From Cyanobium sp. N.Huapi 1H5 (GTDB lineage: Bacteria > Cyanobacteriota > Cyanobacteriia > PCC-6307 > Cyanobiaceae), in NCBI RefSeq assembly GCF_024345535.1, contig NZ_JAGQBH010000003.1, positions 62,001-126,000 of the forward strand: 64,000 nucleotides of DNA. Reading direction: 5' to 3'. A model generated the notes under the pieces. That model made no database searches and was not told the origin of the DNA. It worked only from the letters and a program-made list of their open reading frames with translations. The translations under genes and the position numbers were made by a program. Each line of letters opens with the position of its first letter. The first letter of the stretch is position 1. This document shows positions 27,655 to 35,319 of the stretch, piece by piece.

Positions 27655-27801
27655 ATGCATGGCCTCCCACTGGCCCGTCTGACGCCGTTCAGTCGGGAAC
27701 GCCTGATCCGTCGGTATCTCGATGCGGGCGTGCAGCTCAAGGCCCTTGCGGCGCAAGCCGGGATCAGCCTGCGCTGCCCCTGCAAGGGGCTGGCCCGGTA
27801 A
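27655..27801 (+). pseudogene. Remnant of an IS481-type transposase N-terminus
   Basis: The frame reads LARLTPFSRERLIRRYLDAG, then LKALAAQAGISLRCPCKGLAR before a TAA where family members continue with Tyr-Arg. That is the N-terminal helix-turn-helix of an IS481-like transposase. No DDE core or terminal inverted repeats are recognisable nearby, so it is a small decayed fragment. The rest of the gap between 27441 and 27880 holds nothing clear. Confidence 0.45.
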
Positions 27802-27880
27802 CGCTCGATCGCGGCCTCGCGCTCTGGAGTCGACCGTTGCATCAGCAGGACCGTGGACTGGTGGATTTCTGGCGATCAGA

Positions 27881-29110
27881 TCAGATTTCGAGGCGCTGAT
27901 CAATACAGAGCACGAAGGAAGCGCCGCTGGCGTGCTCCAACCTCGTGGCCACGGTGCGGCAGTGCTGGCCGGTGGCCAGGCTGATGTAGGTGTCGGTGAT
28001 GTGCTGATGGAGACCCGTATCCATCAGGCTGAAGAAATACTCCTTGTTGGCATGGTCGGTGCCCCGCGTGGCGGGTGTGAACAGGCGGTTCCTCGACAGG
28101 GGGAGACCCTGGCCCAGGTGCGTGTTGCTGATCTGCAGTCCGTCGCCATCGAGCACGTAGGCCGCTTCGATCATGGTGTTGGTGCCTACCCAGTTGGCCA
28201 GGGCGCCGTCGAACATGTGGGCCGGAATGTGACGTAGGCCTTCACACCCTGCGCGGGCCAGATTGATCAGATCGAGGCCCTCCATCTGGCGGGCCTGGAT
28301 GGCAGCCACGGCTTTGACCCGTTGCCGGCGGGCGGCTTCCATCAGCACGGGGTGCAGGGCCGCCAGGTGAAGGTTGGCCGCTGGCTTGGGGCGCGCCAAG
28401 TGATAGCCCTGGAAGAACTCTGCTCCGAGGGCGGCGCATGTGTCCAGTTCTGCCTGGGTTTCCACCCCTTCAGCCAGCACCAGAGTGCCGATGGTCTTTC
28501 CAAGTAGGATCAGCGACTTCATCATTTCCTGCTTGACAAAGTCGCGGTCGACGCCGGCGATAAGACTGCGGTCGAGCTTGATGATGTGGGGCCGCAATTC
28601 GGCGATGCGTGGCAGGTTGCTGTGGCCGGATCCCAAGTCGTCGATGGCGATCAGGAAACCCAATTCGCGATGGCGCTCCACGAAGCGTTTCAGGGTCATC
28701 GTGTCCTGAACCTTGGTTTCGTTGAGCTCGATCACGATGTCGCTGGGTTCCAGACCCGTGGCCTCGGTGGCCTCGAGCAAGGCTCCCGAGCCTTCAACTC
28801 CCTCGTCGATCAATGACGTTTCAAAGTTGAGAAACAGAAAGGGCCGTAGGGACCGGGGCAAGTTGAGATCCCGGTAGGCCTCCATGGCCCGGATGCGGCA
28901 GCGGCGATCCAGCTCCAGCAGATTCCCGGCCTTGCGGGCCTTGGCGAACTTCTGTCCGACACCCATGAGCGCCGGGCGCGCGAGGGCCTCCAGGCCCACC
29001 ACGGAGGTTTGCTTGAGGGAGACGATGGGTTGAAAGTGAATGGTCAGCTGATTCGATGGGAGGATCGCAGAGACCTCCCTCGTGGGCTCCATAAGTTCAG
29101 CGCGAACCAT
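27881..29110 (-). CDS. EAL-domain c-di-GMP phosphodiesterase with C-terminal sensor domain
   Basis: About 409 residues from the ATG at 29110 (29092 also possible). EAL residues are all present: FQPIVSL, GLEALARP, FLNFETS, IVIELNET, AIDDLGSGHSNL, IIKLDRSLI, LAEGVET, FFQGYHLARP. The C-terminal 150 residues look like the YkuI_C/Cache-type domain found after some EAL domains (TNTMIEAAYVLDGDGLQISN, KEYFFSLMDTGLHQHITDTY). It should hydrolyse cyclic di-GMP under control of that domain. No TM segment, so it is cytoplasmic. Confidence 0.9.
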   Translation of the reverse strand: MVRAELMEPTREVSAILPSNQLTIHFQPIVSLKQTSVVGLEALARPALMGVGQKFAKARKAGNLLELDRRCRIRAMEAYRDLNLPRSLRPFLFLNFETSLIDEGVEGSGALLEATEATGLEPSDIVIELNETKVQDTMTLKRFVERHRELGFLIAIDDLGSGHSNLPRIAELRPHIIKLDRSLIAGVDRDFVKQEMMKSLILLGKTIGTLVLAEGVETQAELDTCAALGAEFFQGYHLARPKPAANLHLAALHPVLMEAARRQRVKAVAAIQARQMEGLDLINLARAGCEGLRHIPAHMFDGALANWVGTNTMIEAAYVLDGDGLQISNTHLGQGLPLSRNRLFTPATRGTDHANKEYFFSLMDTGLHQHITDTYISLATGQHCRTVATRLEHASGASFVLCIDQRLEI

Positions 29111-29478
29111 TGAGCGTGAAAGACAGCGGAATACATTTCTAGCGAGCCAGCAGCATTGAACCCTGGGGAACATCTGAAAAGCGTACTAAGATCAACCCAG
29201 ATCCAACACTGAGGCTGGAACGGATGGCCGTCCCCCTCCAGCTGGGCTTTTCGGACCACGAGCACATTCACGCCAAATAGAGGACGCGTCGCCAGCACTT
29301 CCTGGATGCGATGGAGGCCACGGTTCCCCGGGAAGCCTTCCTGGCCTTGATCGAGCCCTGCTGCCGGCCTACTTGCGGATCAATAACAGCCGCAGGTGCC
29401 CCATGGCCCTGGGTGGACTCACCCCCCAGCAGCGGCTCGCTCCGCTGCTGGCATGAACAATCTGGTGGGAAAGCACAC
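29111..29478. other. Gene-free stretch
   Basis: About 370 bases between the EAL gene start and the broken VapC end. Small frames on both strands show no family or composition signal. I see no hairpin terminator or repeat. Confidence 0.5.
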
Positions 29479-29805
29479 CTAGGCCATCGGCACCCAGTTT
29501 TCCACCTGCAGGCCGCTCACCTGGGCAAACTCCCGGGCGTTGTGGGTGATCAGCGTGGCCTGCAGGCTCCGGGCATGGGCCGCGATCATCGTGCCCAGTG
29601 AGCCAATGGGAGTGCCCCGGCGCTCCAGCTCCGCCCGCAGCTCGCCGTAGGCCCAGGCAACGTGCTCGTCGAAAGGGAGAATCGTGAGTGGGGCCAGAAA
29701 CATCTCCAGGGCCTGGCGGTTGCGCACCGAACCGCTCCACGACCGCGGCTGGTTTGGCGTTGATGATGTACTTGCAGATGTTGGTATCGAGCAGAATCTT
29801 GGGTT
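29479..29805 (-). pseudogene. vapC: VapC PIN toxin with internal deletion and frame change
   Basis: The N-terminus reads KILLDTNICKYIINAKPAAVVERF in one frame near 29805-29735. The C-terminus reads VRNRQALEMFLAPLTILPFDEH, AWAYGELRAELERRGTPIGS and LITHNAREFAQVSGLQVENWV in another frame. In intact relatives about 30 residues (the PGAVGISSIT...AELAYG part) separate the two, so a deletion of roughly 80-90 bases removed the middle acidic residue and shifted the frame. It cannot make an active toxin. Confidence 0.75.
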
Positions 29806-30041
29806 GATCGCCTCCCGGATCTGCTCCTCCGGCTGCCCACGCGTGATCACAAACCCCGCCTCGAAAGCGGCCAACCCGGCCTCCAGGGTTTGCCAGGGGT
29901 CATCGATCGGCAGCAACAGCACCCCATTGCCGAAATGCTTCACCACCACCTCGCTACCACCTCGCTACCGCTGAAGCGGTACGCCTTCGGCAGCCGCACC
30001 GCCTGGCTGCGGCCCGATTGGAACAGACGTGCGGAGTCCAT
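29800..30041 (-). pseudogene. vapB: VapB (AbrB-type) antitoxin broken by an 11-bp tandem duplication
   Basis: From the ATG at 30041 the frame reads MDSARLFQSGRSQAVRLPKA then YRFSGSEVV, a standard VapB N-terminus. It then hits an exact 11-bp tandem duplication (29942-29952 and 29953-29963). Removing one copy restores VVKHFGNGVLLLPIDDPWQT and LEAGLAAFEAGFVITRGQPEE, the normal VapB continuation. The duplication shifts the frame to an early stop. Together with the VapC deletion, the whole module is dead. Confidence 0.85.
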
Positions 30042-30164
30042 GGCAGGCCCTGATCCGGTAGTGACCCATGGCAGCTATCACGGCTGGAGTTGGTCTCACG
30101 GCGGCAAGGCCGGGCCGGGCATCGACCGAACGTCTGCTGCCCCCAGATCCGCCACCCCTCTTAG

Positions 30165-30189
30165 GCTGTAGAACGAAGCGTTCAACAGC
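30165..30189 (+). promoter_or_regulatory. Probable operator of the RHH/MazF module
   Basis: An inverted repeat with 11-base arms and a 3-base spacer (GCTGTAGAACG-aag-CGTTCAACAGC, one mismatch) lies 8 bases before the antitoxin ATG at 30197. Ribbon-helix-helix antitoxins usually repress from such sites. It overlaps the ribosome-binding region. Confidence 0.6.
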
Positions 30190-30196
30190 AGGAGCG

Positions 30197-30424
30197 ATGG
30201 CGATCGGGGTGCGGGTGGAGCCAGAACTCGAGCGGCGGCTCGATCAGCTGGCCCGCCAGCTCGGCAAGAGCCGCAGTGCCTGCGTGCGAGACGCCATCAC
30301 CCAGTACCTGCTGCGCCATGGCGATGGCGAGGAGGCCCGCCGACAGTCGCAACGGCTGGCCGAACGGGAACCGCAACAGCACTGGAGCGAGCAATTGCCT
30401 GATTGGAGCGACTGGACGGCATGA
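30197..30424 (+). CDS. CopG/RHH-family antitoxin
   Basis: 75 residues from the ATG at 30197. MAIGVRVEPELERRLDQLAR then GKSRSACVRDAITQYLLRHG is a ribbon-helix-helix domain. The C-terminal tail (EREPQQHWSEQLPDWSDW) is the usual toxin-binding part. It overlaps the mazF start by 4 bases (ATGA) and has a palindromic operator just upstream. Confidence 0.85.
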   Translation: MAIGVRVEPELERRLDQLARQLGKSRSACVRDAITQYLLRHGDGEEARRQSQRLAEREPQQHWSEQLPDWSDWTA

Positions 30425-30765
30425 GCCTGCCTGCGCTCCGCCGCGGCACCGTGCTGACCGTGGCCAGCCCGGGGGCGTACTCCGGCAAACCACGCCCCGC
30501 CGTGGTGGTCCAGGCGGATCGCTGGTTGCAGGCCCATCCAAGCGTCACCCTCTGTCCGCTCACCAGCACCCTGGTGAACGCCCCCCTGGTCCGGCTTCCC
30601 GTCCAGCCAACGGCACGCAATGGACTGAAGAAGCCGTCCCAGCTGATGGTCGACAAGCTGTTCACCGTGCCGCTCAGCTCCCTGGGGAAGGTGGTGGGGC
30701 AACTGGAGCCCCAGCTGCTGATCGAGTTGGATCTGGCCCTGCGGGGTTGGCTGGAACTGCCCTGA
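30421..30765 (+). CDS. mazF: MazF/PemK-family endoribonuclease toxin
   Basis: 114 residues from the ATG at 30421. The fold is recognisable from RRGTVLTVASPGAYSGKPRPAVVVQ (quoted in parts), VTLCPLTST, NGLKKPSQLMVDKLFTVP and LGKVVGQL. It should cut mRNA at specific short sites when not bound by the RHH antitoxin. An RHH partner in place of a MazE/AbrB one is common in this branch. Confidence 0.88.
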   Translation: MSLPALRRGTVLTVASPGAYSGKPRPAVVVQADRWLQAHPSVTLCPLTSTLVNAPLVRLPVQPTARNGLKKPSQLMVDKLFTVPLSSLGKVVGQLEPQLLIELDLALRGWLELP

Positions 30766-30813
30766 ATTGGCCGCTCCCGCTGCCAGGATTCAAAGCAACG
30801 CCAGCACGCCGTT

Positions 30814-31308
30814 ATGCCCCTGCCCCAGCTGATGCCGCTGCTGGCGGCCGTGGCGCTCACCCCTTGCCCAGCTCCAGTGAAGGCCCAGCTCGATGGCCTC
30901 TACCGCTGGCAGGTGGCGCGGCAGGACCTGAGCGGACCGATCGAGCTCAAGAGCCAGCAAAGCCGCTTCACCGATGGGCTGTACCAGAAGCTGCGGCGTG
31001 CCTATGGGCTCGATCCGAACAGTGGCCGTTTTGTCGACTTCGATCTGTTCAGCGGCACCCAGGTGGGGACCTCTAGCGCCAAGGTGCTGGGCTGCACTTC
31101 CGCCCCCGGCGGAGGGTTGGAAGCCCTGGTGGCTGTGCAGGCGGGCCTGCGTAACCGCCCCATCGAGGCGCCGCAGAAGCTGCGCTATCAGCTGGTGCGC
31201 GGCCCTTCCGGAACCTGGAAGATTGCCGACATCGTCTATGCCCATCCGGCCGGGTTCCGCCTTTCCAGCTATCTGGCTGAGCTGTTGGGCCCCCTCAAGG
31301 CGAACTGA
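30814..31308 (+). CDS. Exported hypothetical protein (DUF3828-like)
   Basis: 164 residues with a short signal peptide (LMPLLAAVALTPCPAPVKA). The body, LYRWQVARQDLSGPIELKSQ...SRFTDGLYQKLRRAYGLDPN and FVDFDLFSGTQVG, resembles DUF3828-type periplasmic proteins that follow a Tyr-x-W...FS/T pattern. It is not tied to the neighbouring toxin modules. Confidence 0.6.
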   Translation: MPLPQLMPLLAAVALTPCPAPVKAQLDGLYRWQVARQDLSGPIELKSQQSRFTDGLYQKLRRAYGLDPNSGRFVDFDLFSGTQVGTSSAKVLGCTSAPGGGLEALVAVQAGLRNRPIEAPQKLRYQLVRGPSGTWKIADIVYAHPAGFRLSSYLAELLGPLKAN

Positions 31309-31390
31309 CCATCCGACCCAGCGTGGCCGATCGGCTGCGCAGGGCCGGGGGCAGCAACGGCCAGACTTCAGCAACCCCTGCTCCGGAACG

Positions 31391-31635
31391 ATGGCGCACC
31401 CGTCAGCCGCGCAGATCGCCCGCCTGGGGCGCCGAGGGGTGGCCCTGTTCTTCGTGTTCATGCCGGACGCCTGGCGGAAACCCTCGAACACCTCGGGGTG
31501 CTGCTGGTCTACCTGGTGGGACTGGTCTGCGCCCTGTTCCTTGGCCAGGAGCAACTCTGCCGCGCGCGCCTGCTGAGCTCTTATCCCCCAGACGAGCCCG
31601 TCCCCCTCGCCATGCATGTGCTCGGCCTGGTCTGA
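31391..31635 (+). pseudogene. Possible small membrane protein split by a frameshift
   Basis: One frame from the ATG at 31391 reads MAHPSAAQIARLGRRGVALF then FVFMPDAW. The adjacent frame continues as LAETLEHLGVLLVYLVGLVC then ALFLGQEQLCRARLLSSYPP and stops at 31635. Joining the two at about 31470 gives a coherent 80-residue protein with a TM helix. No homologue is known to me, so this is tentative. Confidence 0.35.
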
Positions 31636-31720
31636 TGCGTTCGCTGCACGCCACCCGATCGGAAGCAGGGGTATGGGCCGTGACATCAGGCCTAATGTGG
31701 TCGCAGCAATGGACACAGCC

Positions 31721-32017
31721 ATGGCTGATGTGGTCGCAAGTCAGGTGTCGGTGCGGGAGCTCAAGACCCACCTCTCCGCATGGCTGGCCCGGGCCCAGGC
31801 CGGTGAGGTGGTGGAAGTGACCTCCCACCGCAAGCCCATTGCCCGCATCACAGCAGTGCAACAACCCGATGGATCGTCCCCGCCACACCCGCTGCAGAAG
31901 GCCATCGATGCCGGAGTCATCTCCTGGAGCGGCAAGAAACCAGTGCTTCCCCCGCCGGTGAAGTTGAACGACGACGGCCCCCTGATCAGCGACATCGTGA
32001 CCGAGGGGCGTGGCTGA
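31721..32017 (+). CDS. Phd/YefM-type antitoxin
   Basis: 98 residues from the ATG at 31721 (31709 also possible). MADVVASQVSVRELKTHLSA then WLARAQAGEVVEVTSHRKPIARI (quoted in parts) is the Phd domain. The C-terminus is Pro-rich and would wrap the toxin. An 11-bp direct repeat ATGTGGTCGCA occurs at 31695 and again at 31728, and the first copy may be an operator half. The VapC partner follows after 3 bases. Confidence 0.82.
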   Translation: MADVVASQVSVRELKTHLSAWLARAQAGEVVEVTSHRKPIARITAVQQPDGSSPPHPLQKAIDAGVISWSGKKPVLPPPVKLNDDGPLISDIVTEGRG

Positions 32018-32020
32018 AAC

Positions 32021-32476
32021 GTGATCCTGTATTGCGATACCTCAGCGCTGCTCAAGCTCTTTATCGAGGAGGACGGCAGCGACAGGATGGCCATGGCCCG
32101 CGACCACTTTGATGATCTATGCGTTTGCCGCATCACCTGGGCTGAATCGATGGCGGCGTTCGCCCAGCGCAGCCGTATCAAAGGCGCCAATCAGACCATG
32201 CTTGCCCAAGCCAAAAGCGCATTAGAGAAAGCCTGGTCAAATTTTGCCATCGCCGATGTGAACCAGCCCCTCGTCGAGAAGGCTGGCGTGTATGCCGAGG
32301 CCTTCGCATTGAGGGGTTACGACAGTGTCCAGCTGGCTGCGGCCCACAGCCTTCAGGAGCAACTCTCCTTGCCGCTCACCTTCGCCTGCTTTGACCATCG
32401 ACTTAATCAAGCGGCCCAACTTCTCCAGCTGAAGGTGCTGGCCTGGCCGGCGCACCGATGGCGCCAAGCGAGATAG
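32021..32476 (+). CDS. vapC: VapC-type PIN-domain RNase toxin
   Basis: 151 residues from a GTG at 32021. PIN acidic residues appear in ILYCDTSALLKLF, TWAESMAAF, GYDSVQLAAA and CFDHRLNQAA, all four positions occupied. It should cleave RNA when free of its Phd-type antitoxin. The start sits 3 bases after the antitoxin stop. Confidence 0.87.
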   Translation: MILYCDTSALLKLFIEEDGSDRMAMARDHFDDLCVCRITWAESMAAFAQRSRIKGANQTMLAQAKSALEKAWSNFAIADVNQPLVEKAGVYAEAFALRGYDSVQLAAAHSLQEQLSLPLTFACFDHRLNQAAQLLQLKVLAWPAHRWRQAR

Positions 32477-32578
32477 ACAGTATCGAATCAACATCCATCC
32501 CTGACGAGAACCCCGAACAGACCATCCGTAACCTTCACGACGACACCAAGGCCCACATGGGGTTATGGATGGCCAGAT

Positions 32579-33211
32579 TCATCTCCCGCTTGGACTTAAG
32601 GCCAGACACGTCAACACCCCACTCAGATAAGCCCCCGTATCAATCCCAATCCGATGCGGCAACCGCGTCACCTTGAAGTCATGGCGGAACGTATGCCCGT
32701 GCACCACGGTGTACGGCAACCCATGGGGCCGGCTCAGAAACGGCTGCCGGATCCAGATCAGATCGTCTGTGGCCTGGTGCTCCAGGCGGATGTCGGGGCG
32801 CACACCCGCATGGACGAACAGATAGCGGCCGCGGATTGCCGTGTACGGCAGCTGCTCGAACCAGGCCTGGCGTTCGCGGGCCAGGGGCAGGAGGTCGGGG
32901 TTGGCGCCGTTGCACAGCCACAGCTCCACGTCCTCATCCGGCGCTCTCGGTGCCATCGCCTTCAGCAGCATCTGCTCGTGGTTGCCCCGCAGCACGGTCA
33001 CAGCCGCCAGCCCGTAGGCGCCGGGGTTCTCCTGCAGCTGCCACACCCGCTCGAGCACCCGCCGGTCGCCATCGGCTTCGGGGGCCCGGTCGATCAGGTC
33101 CCCCAGGAAGATCAACTCCGCACCTGAATCAAAGTGCTGGGTGAGTTCCTGCTCCAGCAGGGAGGCGCAGCCGTGCACATCCCCGATCGCCACCGCCTCA
33201 GGTGGGTTCAT
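32579..33211 (-). CDS. PPP-family serine/threonine phosphatase
   Basis: 210 residues from the ATG at 33211. The three signature blocks of PPP metallophosphatases are present: VAIGDVHGCASLL, LIFLGDLIDRAPEA and VTVLRGNHEQMLL. FVHAGVRP and VVHGHTF supply further metal-site histidines. It overlaps the vWA gene by 14 bases, so it is translated from the same message. It may dephosphorylate proteins acting with the vWA protein. Confidence 0.9.
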   Translation of the reverse strand: MNPPEAVAIGDVHGCASLLEQELTQHFDSGAELIFLGDLIDRAPEADGDRRVLERVWQLQENPGAYGLAAVTVLRGNHEQMLLKAMAPRAPDEDVELWLCNGANPDLLPLARERQAWFEQLPYTAIRGRYLFVHAGVRPDIRLEHQATDDLIWIRQPFLSRPHGLPYTVVHGHTFRHDFKVTRLPHRIGIDTGAYLSGVLTCLALSPSGR

Positions 33212-34454
33212 CGTCGCTCTCCCACACGTTGAGGCTGGAGCGCTGCGATTCGCGGCGCAGGTTCTTGCGGCTGCGCTTGGGATCGCTCTTGAGCAGGGCC
33301 AGCTTGTCGCTGAGCAGGTCGAGCTCCCGAGTGAGCCTCGGGGTGGCAGGCATCGCCGAGAGGTCGCCAAACAACTTGCCCAGGCTGGCGCTGGCGCTGA
33401 TGACATCCCCTCGATCCAGATCGGCGATCACGTGCCGGCGTTCCCGGTTGGCTTTGAAGAGGGCCAGCTGTTCCGCCACCGCCTCATCGCAATCCAGTTG
33501 ACCGAGCTCCCCATGGGCCATCACCGGCAACTGCAGGTGCTCGATCAGGCTCTGGCGGTCGCCGCTGCCGGGAGCCTCCCAGGCCAGCCGCACGCTGAGG
33601 ATCTCCTGATTCGGGACCCAGGCGGGCAGCTTCAGCTGGAGGCCCACGTTGAGCTCCTGGCCGGCGCGCAGGTTGGGCAACTGTTGGTTGCCGGCGGTGG
33701 TGGGCGTGAGGTCGTTGAGCAGATCGACCACCTCGGCGCCATGTTTGCCGCGCACCCCGAGACTCACCCGCCTCCCGAAGGTGCTGGTCAGGCCCTGAAG
33801 CTCGGAGGCGTAGAGATCGGCCAGCTGGCTGGGGGTTTCGATGTGGGCCAGGGTGCCGTCCCCCGCGGCGGCCATCGCCCCCATCAGGTCTTCGTCGAAG
33901 TCATCCCCCAGGCCGAAGGCACTGGTGCTGATGCCCCGCTGGGTGAGCCCCGCCACCTTGGCGGCGATCTGGTCGGTGTCGGTGAGGCCCACGTTGGCCT
34001 GCCCGTCGGAGAGCAGCAGCACCCGGTTCATCGCACCGGGATCGAGGTGCTCGGCCACCTGGGTGGCCCCGGCTCGCCAGCCATCGAACAGCGCCGTGCA
34101 GCCGCCGCTGTGGATCGTGTTGATCGCGGCGATGAAGGGCTGGGGATCGGCCACGGGCCGCGAGGGCACGACCACGTTCACCTCGTCGTCGAAGCTGACG
34201 ATGGCGAGGCGATCACGGCCGGTGAGCTCGCCGGTCAGGAAGCGGGCCGCCTTGCGGGCGTAGCTGAGCTTGGTGCAGCCCATCGAGCCGGAGCGGTCGA
34301 TCACCAGGGCCAGGTTGAGCGGCGGCCGCTCGCGAAGGCTGGCTGCGGCGGCCACCGGCGGCGGGGTGATCGTGAGCAGCAGATCGAGGAACGAGGGGCG
34401 ATCGGAGGCCACCGCCGGCCGCAGGGGCCGGAAGCGCAGGATGGGGCGGGTCAT
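33198..34454 (-). CDS. vWA-domain (MIDAS) protein
   Basis: 418 residues. The vWA domain spans about residues 45-215, with metal-site motif LALVIDRSGSMG, Thr in GGCTALFDG and Asp in LLLSDGQANVG. A beta-rich domain follows (RRVSLGVRGKHGAEVVDLLN) and then a helical C-terminal region with a basic tail. No TM or signal, so it is cytoplasmic. It is the second gene of the MerR-vWA-phosphatase operon. A role in complex assembly or signalling is inferred. Confidence 0.88.
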   Translation of the reverse strand: MTRPILRFRPLRPAVASDRPSFLDLLLTITPPPVAAAASLRERPPLNLALVIDRSGSMGCTKLSYARKAARFLTGELTGRDRLAIVSFDDEVNVVVPSRPVADPQPFIAAINTIHSGGCTALFDGWRAGATQVAEHLDPGAMNRVLLLSDGQANVGLTDTDQIAAKVAGLTQRGISTSAFGLGDDFDEDLMGAMAAAGDGTLAHIETPSQLADLYASELQGLTSTFGRRVSLGVRGKHGAEVVDLLNDLTPTTAGNQQLPNLRAGQELNVGLQLKLPAWVPNQEILSVRLAWEAPGSGDRQSLIEHLQLPVMAHGELGQLDCDEAVAEQLALFKANRERRHVIADLDRGDVISASASLGKLFGDLSAMPATPRLTRELDLLSDKLALLKSDPKRSRKNLRRESQRSSLNVWESDDEPT

Positions 34455-34487
34455 GGTGGAAGGAAGCGGTGGGATAAGGGAACGGAT

Positions 34488-35165
34488 TCAGCGAGAGGCG
34501 TCGTCGAGAAGGGCGTTGAGGCGGTCGAGTAAGCGCTGGAGCCATTGCTGGCGCCGGGGACCGGCAGGAGGAGGCAGAACGGAGTCGCGGACGTGCACTT
34601 CGATGCCGGGGGCGAGGGTGAAACGCAGCCAGCGGCTGCCGTTGTCGCCGGAGCGGGATCCGGTGGGGGTGCGGTCGGAACGGGGGCGGGAGGACAGGGG
34701 TTTGTTGAGCATCCCAAGGACGGAGCCCATGGCCGCGGCTTTTCGTGCGAAGGACGGAGAACCGTCGGCCGGAGCATCGGTGTCGTCGGCCGGCTCCGAA
34801 AGATCCCGCAGGTACCGCAGGGCCTCGTTGCCGGTGGCGACGGAGGGAGCGGCGGCCGCCGCCCCCTCGCCATCGAGCTGCTCCAGCTGTTGCTCCAGAT
34901 CGGCGTCGGCCAGAACGCAGAAGGGAGCAATGGCGGAGAGACTGAGGCCGCGCCGGGCCAGGGCGCGCACCAACACCAGTTGCAATAGGTGCCGGTGGCC
35001 ATACACCGCGCTGCGTCCCTCCTTGCCGGGGCGATCGATCAGCCCCTGGGTGGCATAAAGGCGCACGGTGCGCGGCGAGATCTCCTCGTCCAGCAGCTTG
35101 CCGGCGACGAGGAGGAGGTCCTCGAGGCCATAGAGGGCGTCAGCTGGGGCGAAGACCTTGACCAT
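34488..35165 (-). CDS. MerR-family transcriptional regulator
   Basis: 225 residues. The winged-helix part (residues 15-75) shows ISPRTVRLYATQGLIDRPGK, GRSAVYGHRHLLQLVLVRAL and LARRGLSLSAIAPF, typical of MerR. The middle is an Ala/Asp-rich helical linker. The C-terminal 60 residues (GSRWLRFTLAPGIEVHVRDS) look like a small ligand-binding domain. It heads the vWA-phosphatase operon and very likely regulates it through the dyad in its own promoter. Confidence 0.88.
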   Translation of the reverse strand: MVKVFAPADALYGLEDLLLVAGKLLDEEISPRTVRLYATQGLIDRPGKEGRSAVYGHRHLLQLVLVRALARRGLSLSAIAPFCVLADADLEQQLEQLDGEGAAAAAPSVATGNEALRYLRDLSEPADDTDAPADGSPSFARKAAAMGSVLGMLNKPLSSRPRSDRTPTGSRSGDNGSRWLRFTLAPGIEVHVRDSVLPPPAGPRRQQWLQRLLDRLNALLDDASR

Positions 35166-35171
35166 CCCTCA

Positions 35172-35205
35172 ATTATCCACACTTGCAGTGCAGGTGTCAA
35201 GCAAG
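35172..35205 (-). promoter_or_regulatory. Near-consensus promoter with MerR-type operator, likely leaderless
   Basis: On the minus strand TTGACA (35200-35195), a 17-base spacer and GATAAT (35177-35172) form an almost perfect sigma-70 promoter. The spacer holds the 19-bp dyad ACACTTGCA-g-TGCAGGTGT (35179-35197, one mismatch), exactly where MerR proteins bind. The ATG at 35165 lies 7 bases after the -10 box, so transcription would start at or next to it. Confidence 0.7.
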
Positions 35206-35319
35206 TAGTCTGCGTGCCCCATCGAACGCCCCGCCATCGACCACTCCGCCCCCGACCCCGCGCCCCTGCTGGAACACCTGCAGCACCTGGCCCGGCCCCG
35301 CCATGCCCGCTGGGATCCC

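Noticed and set aside
32458..32676. A 72-codon plus-strand frame after vapC
   Set aside because: Overlaps both vapC and the phosphatase gene, with no family or hydrophobic pattern.
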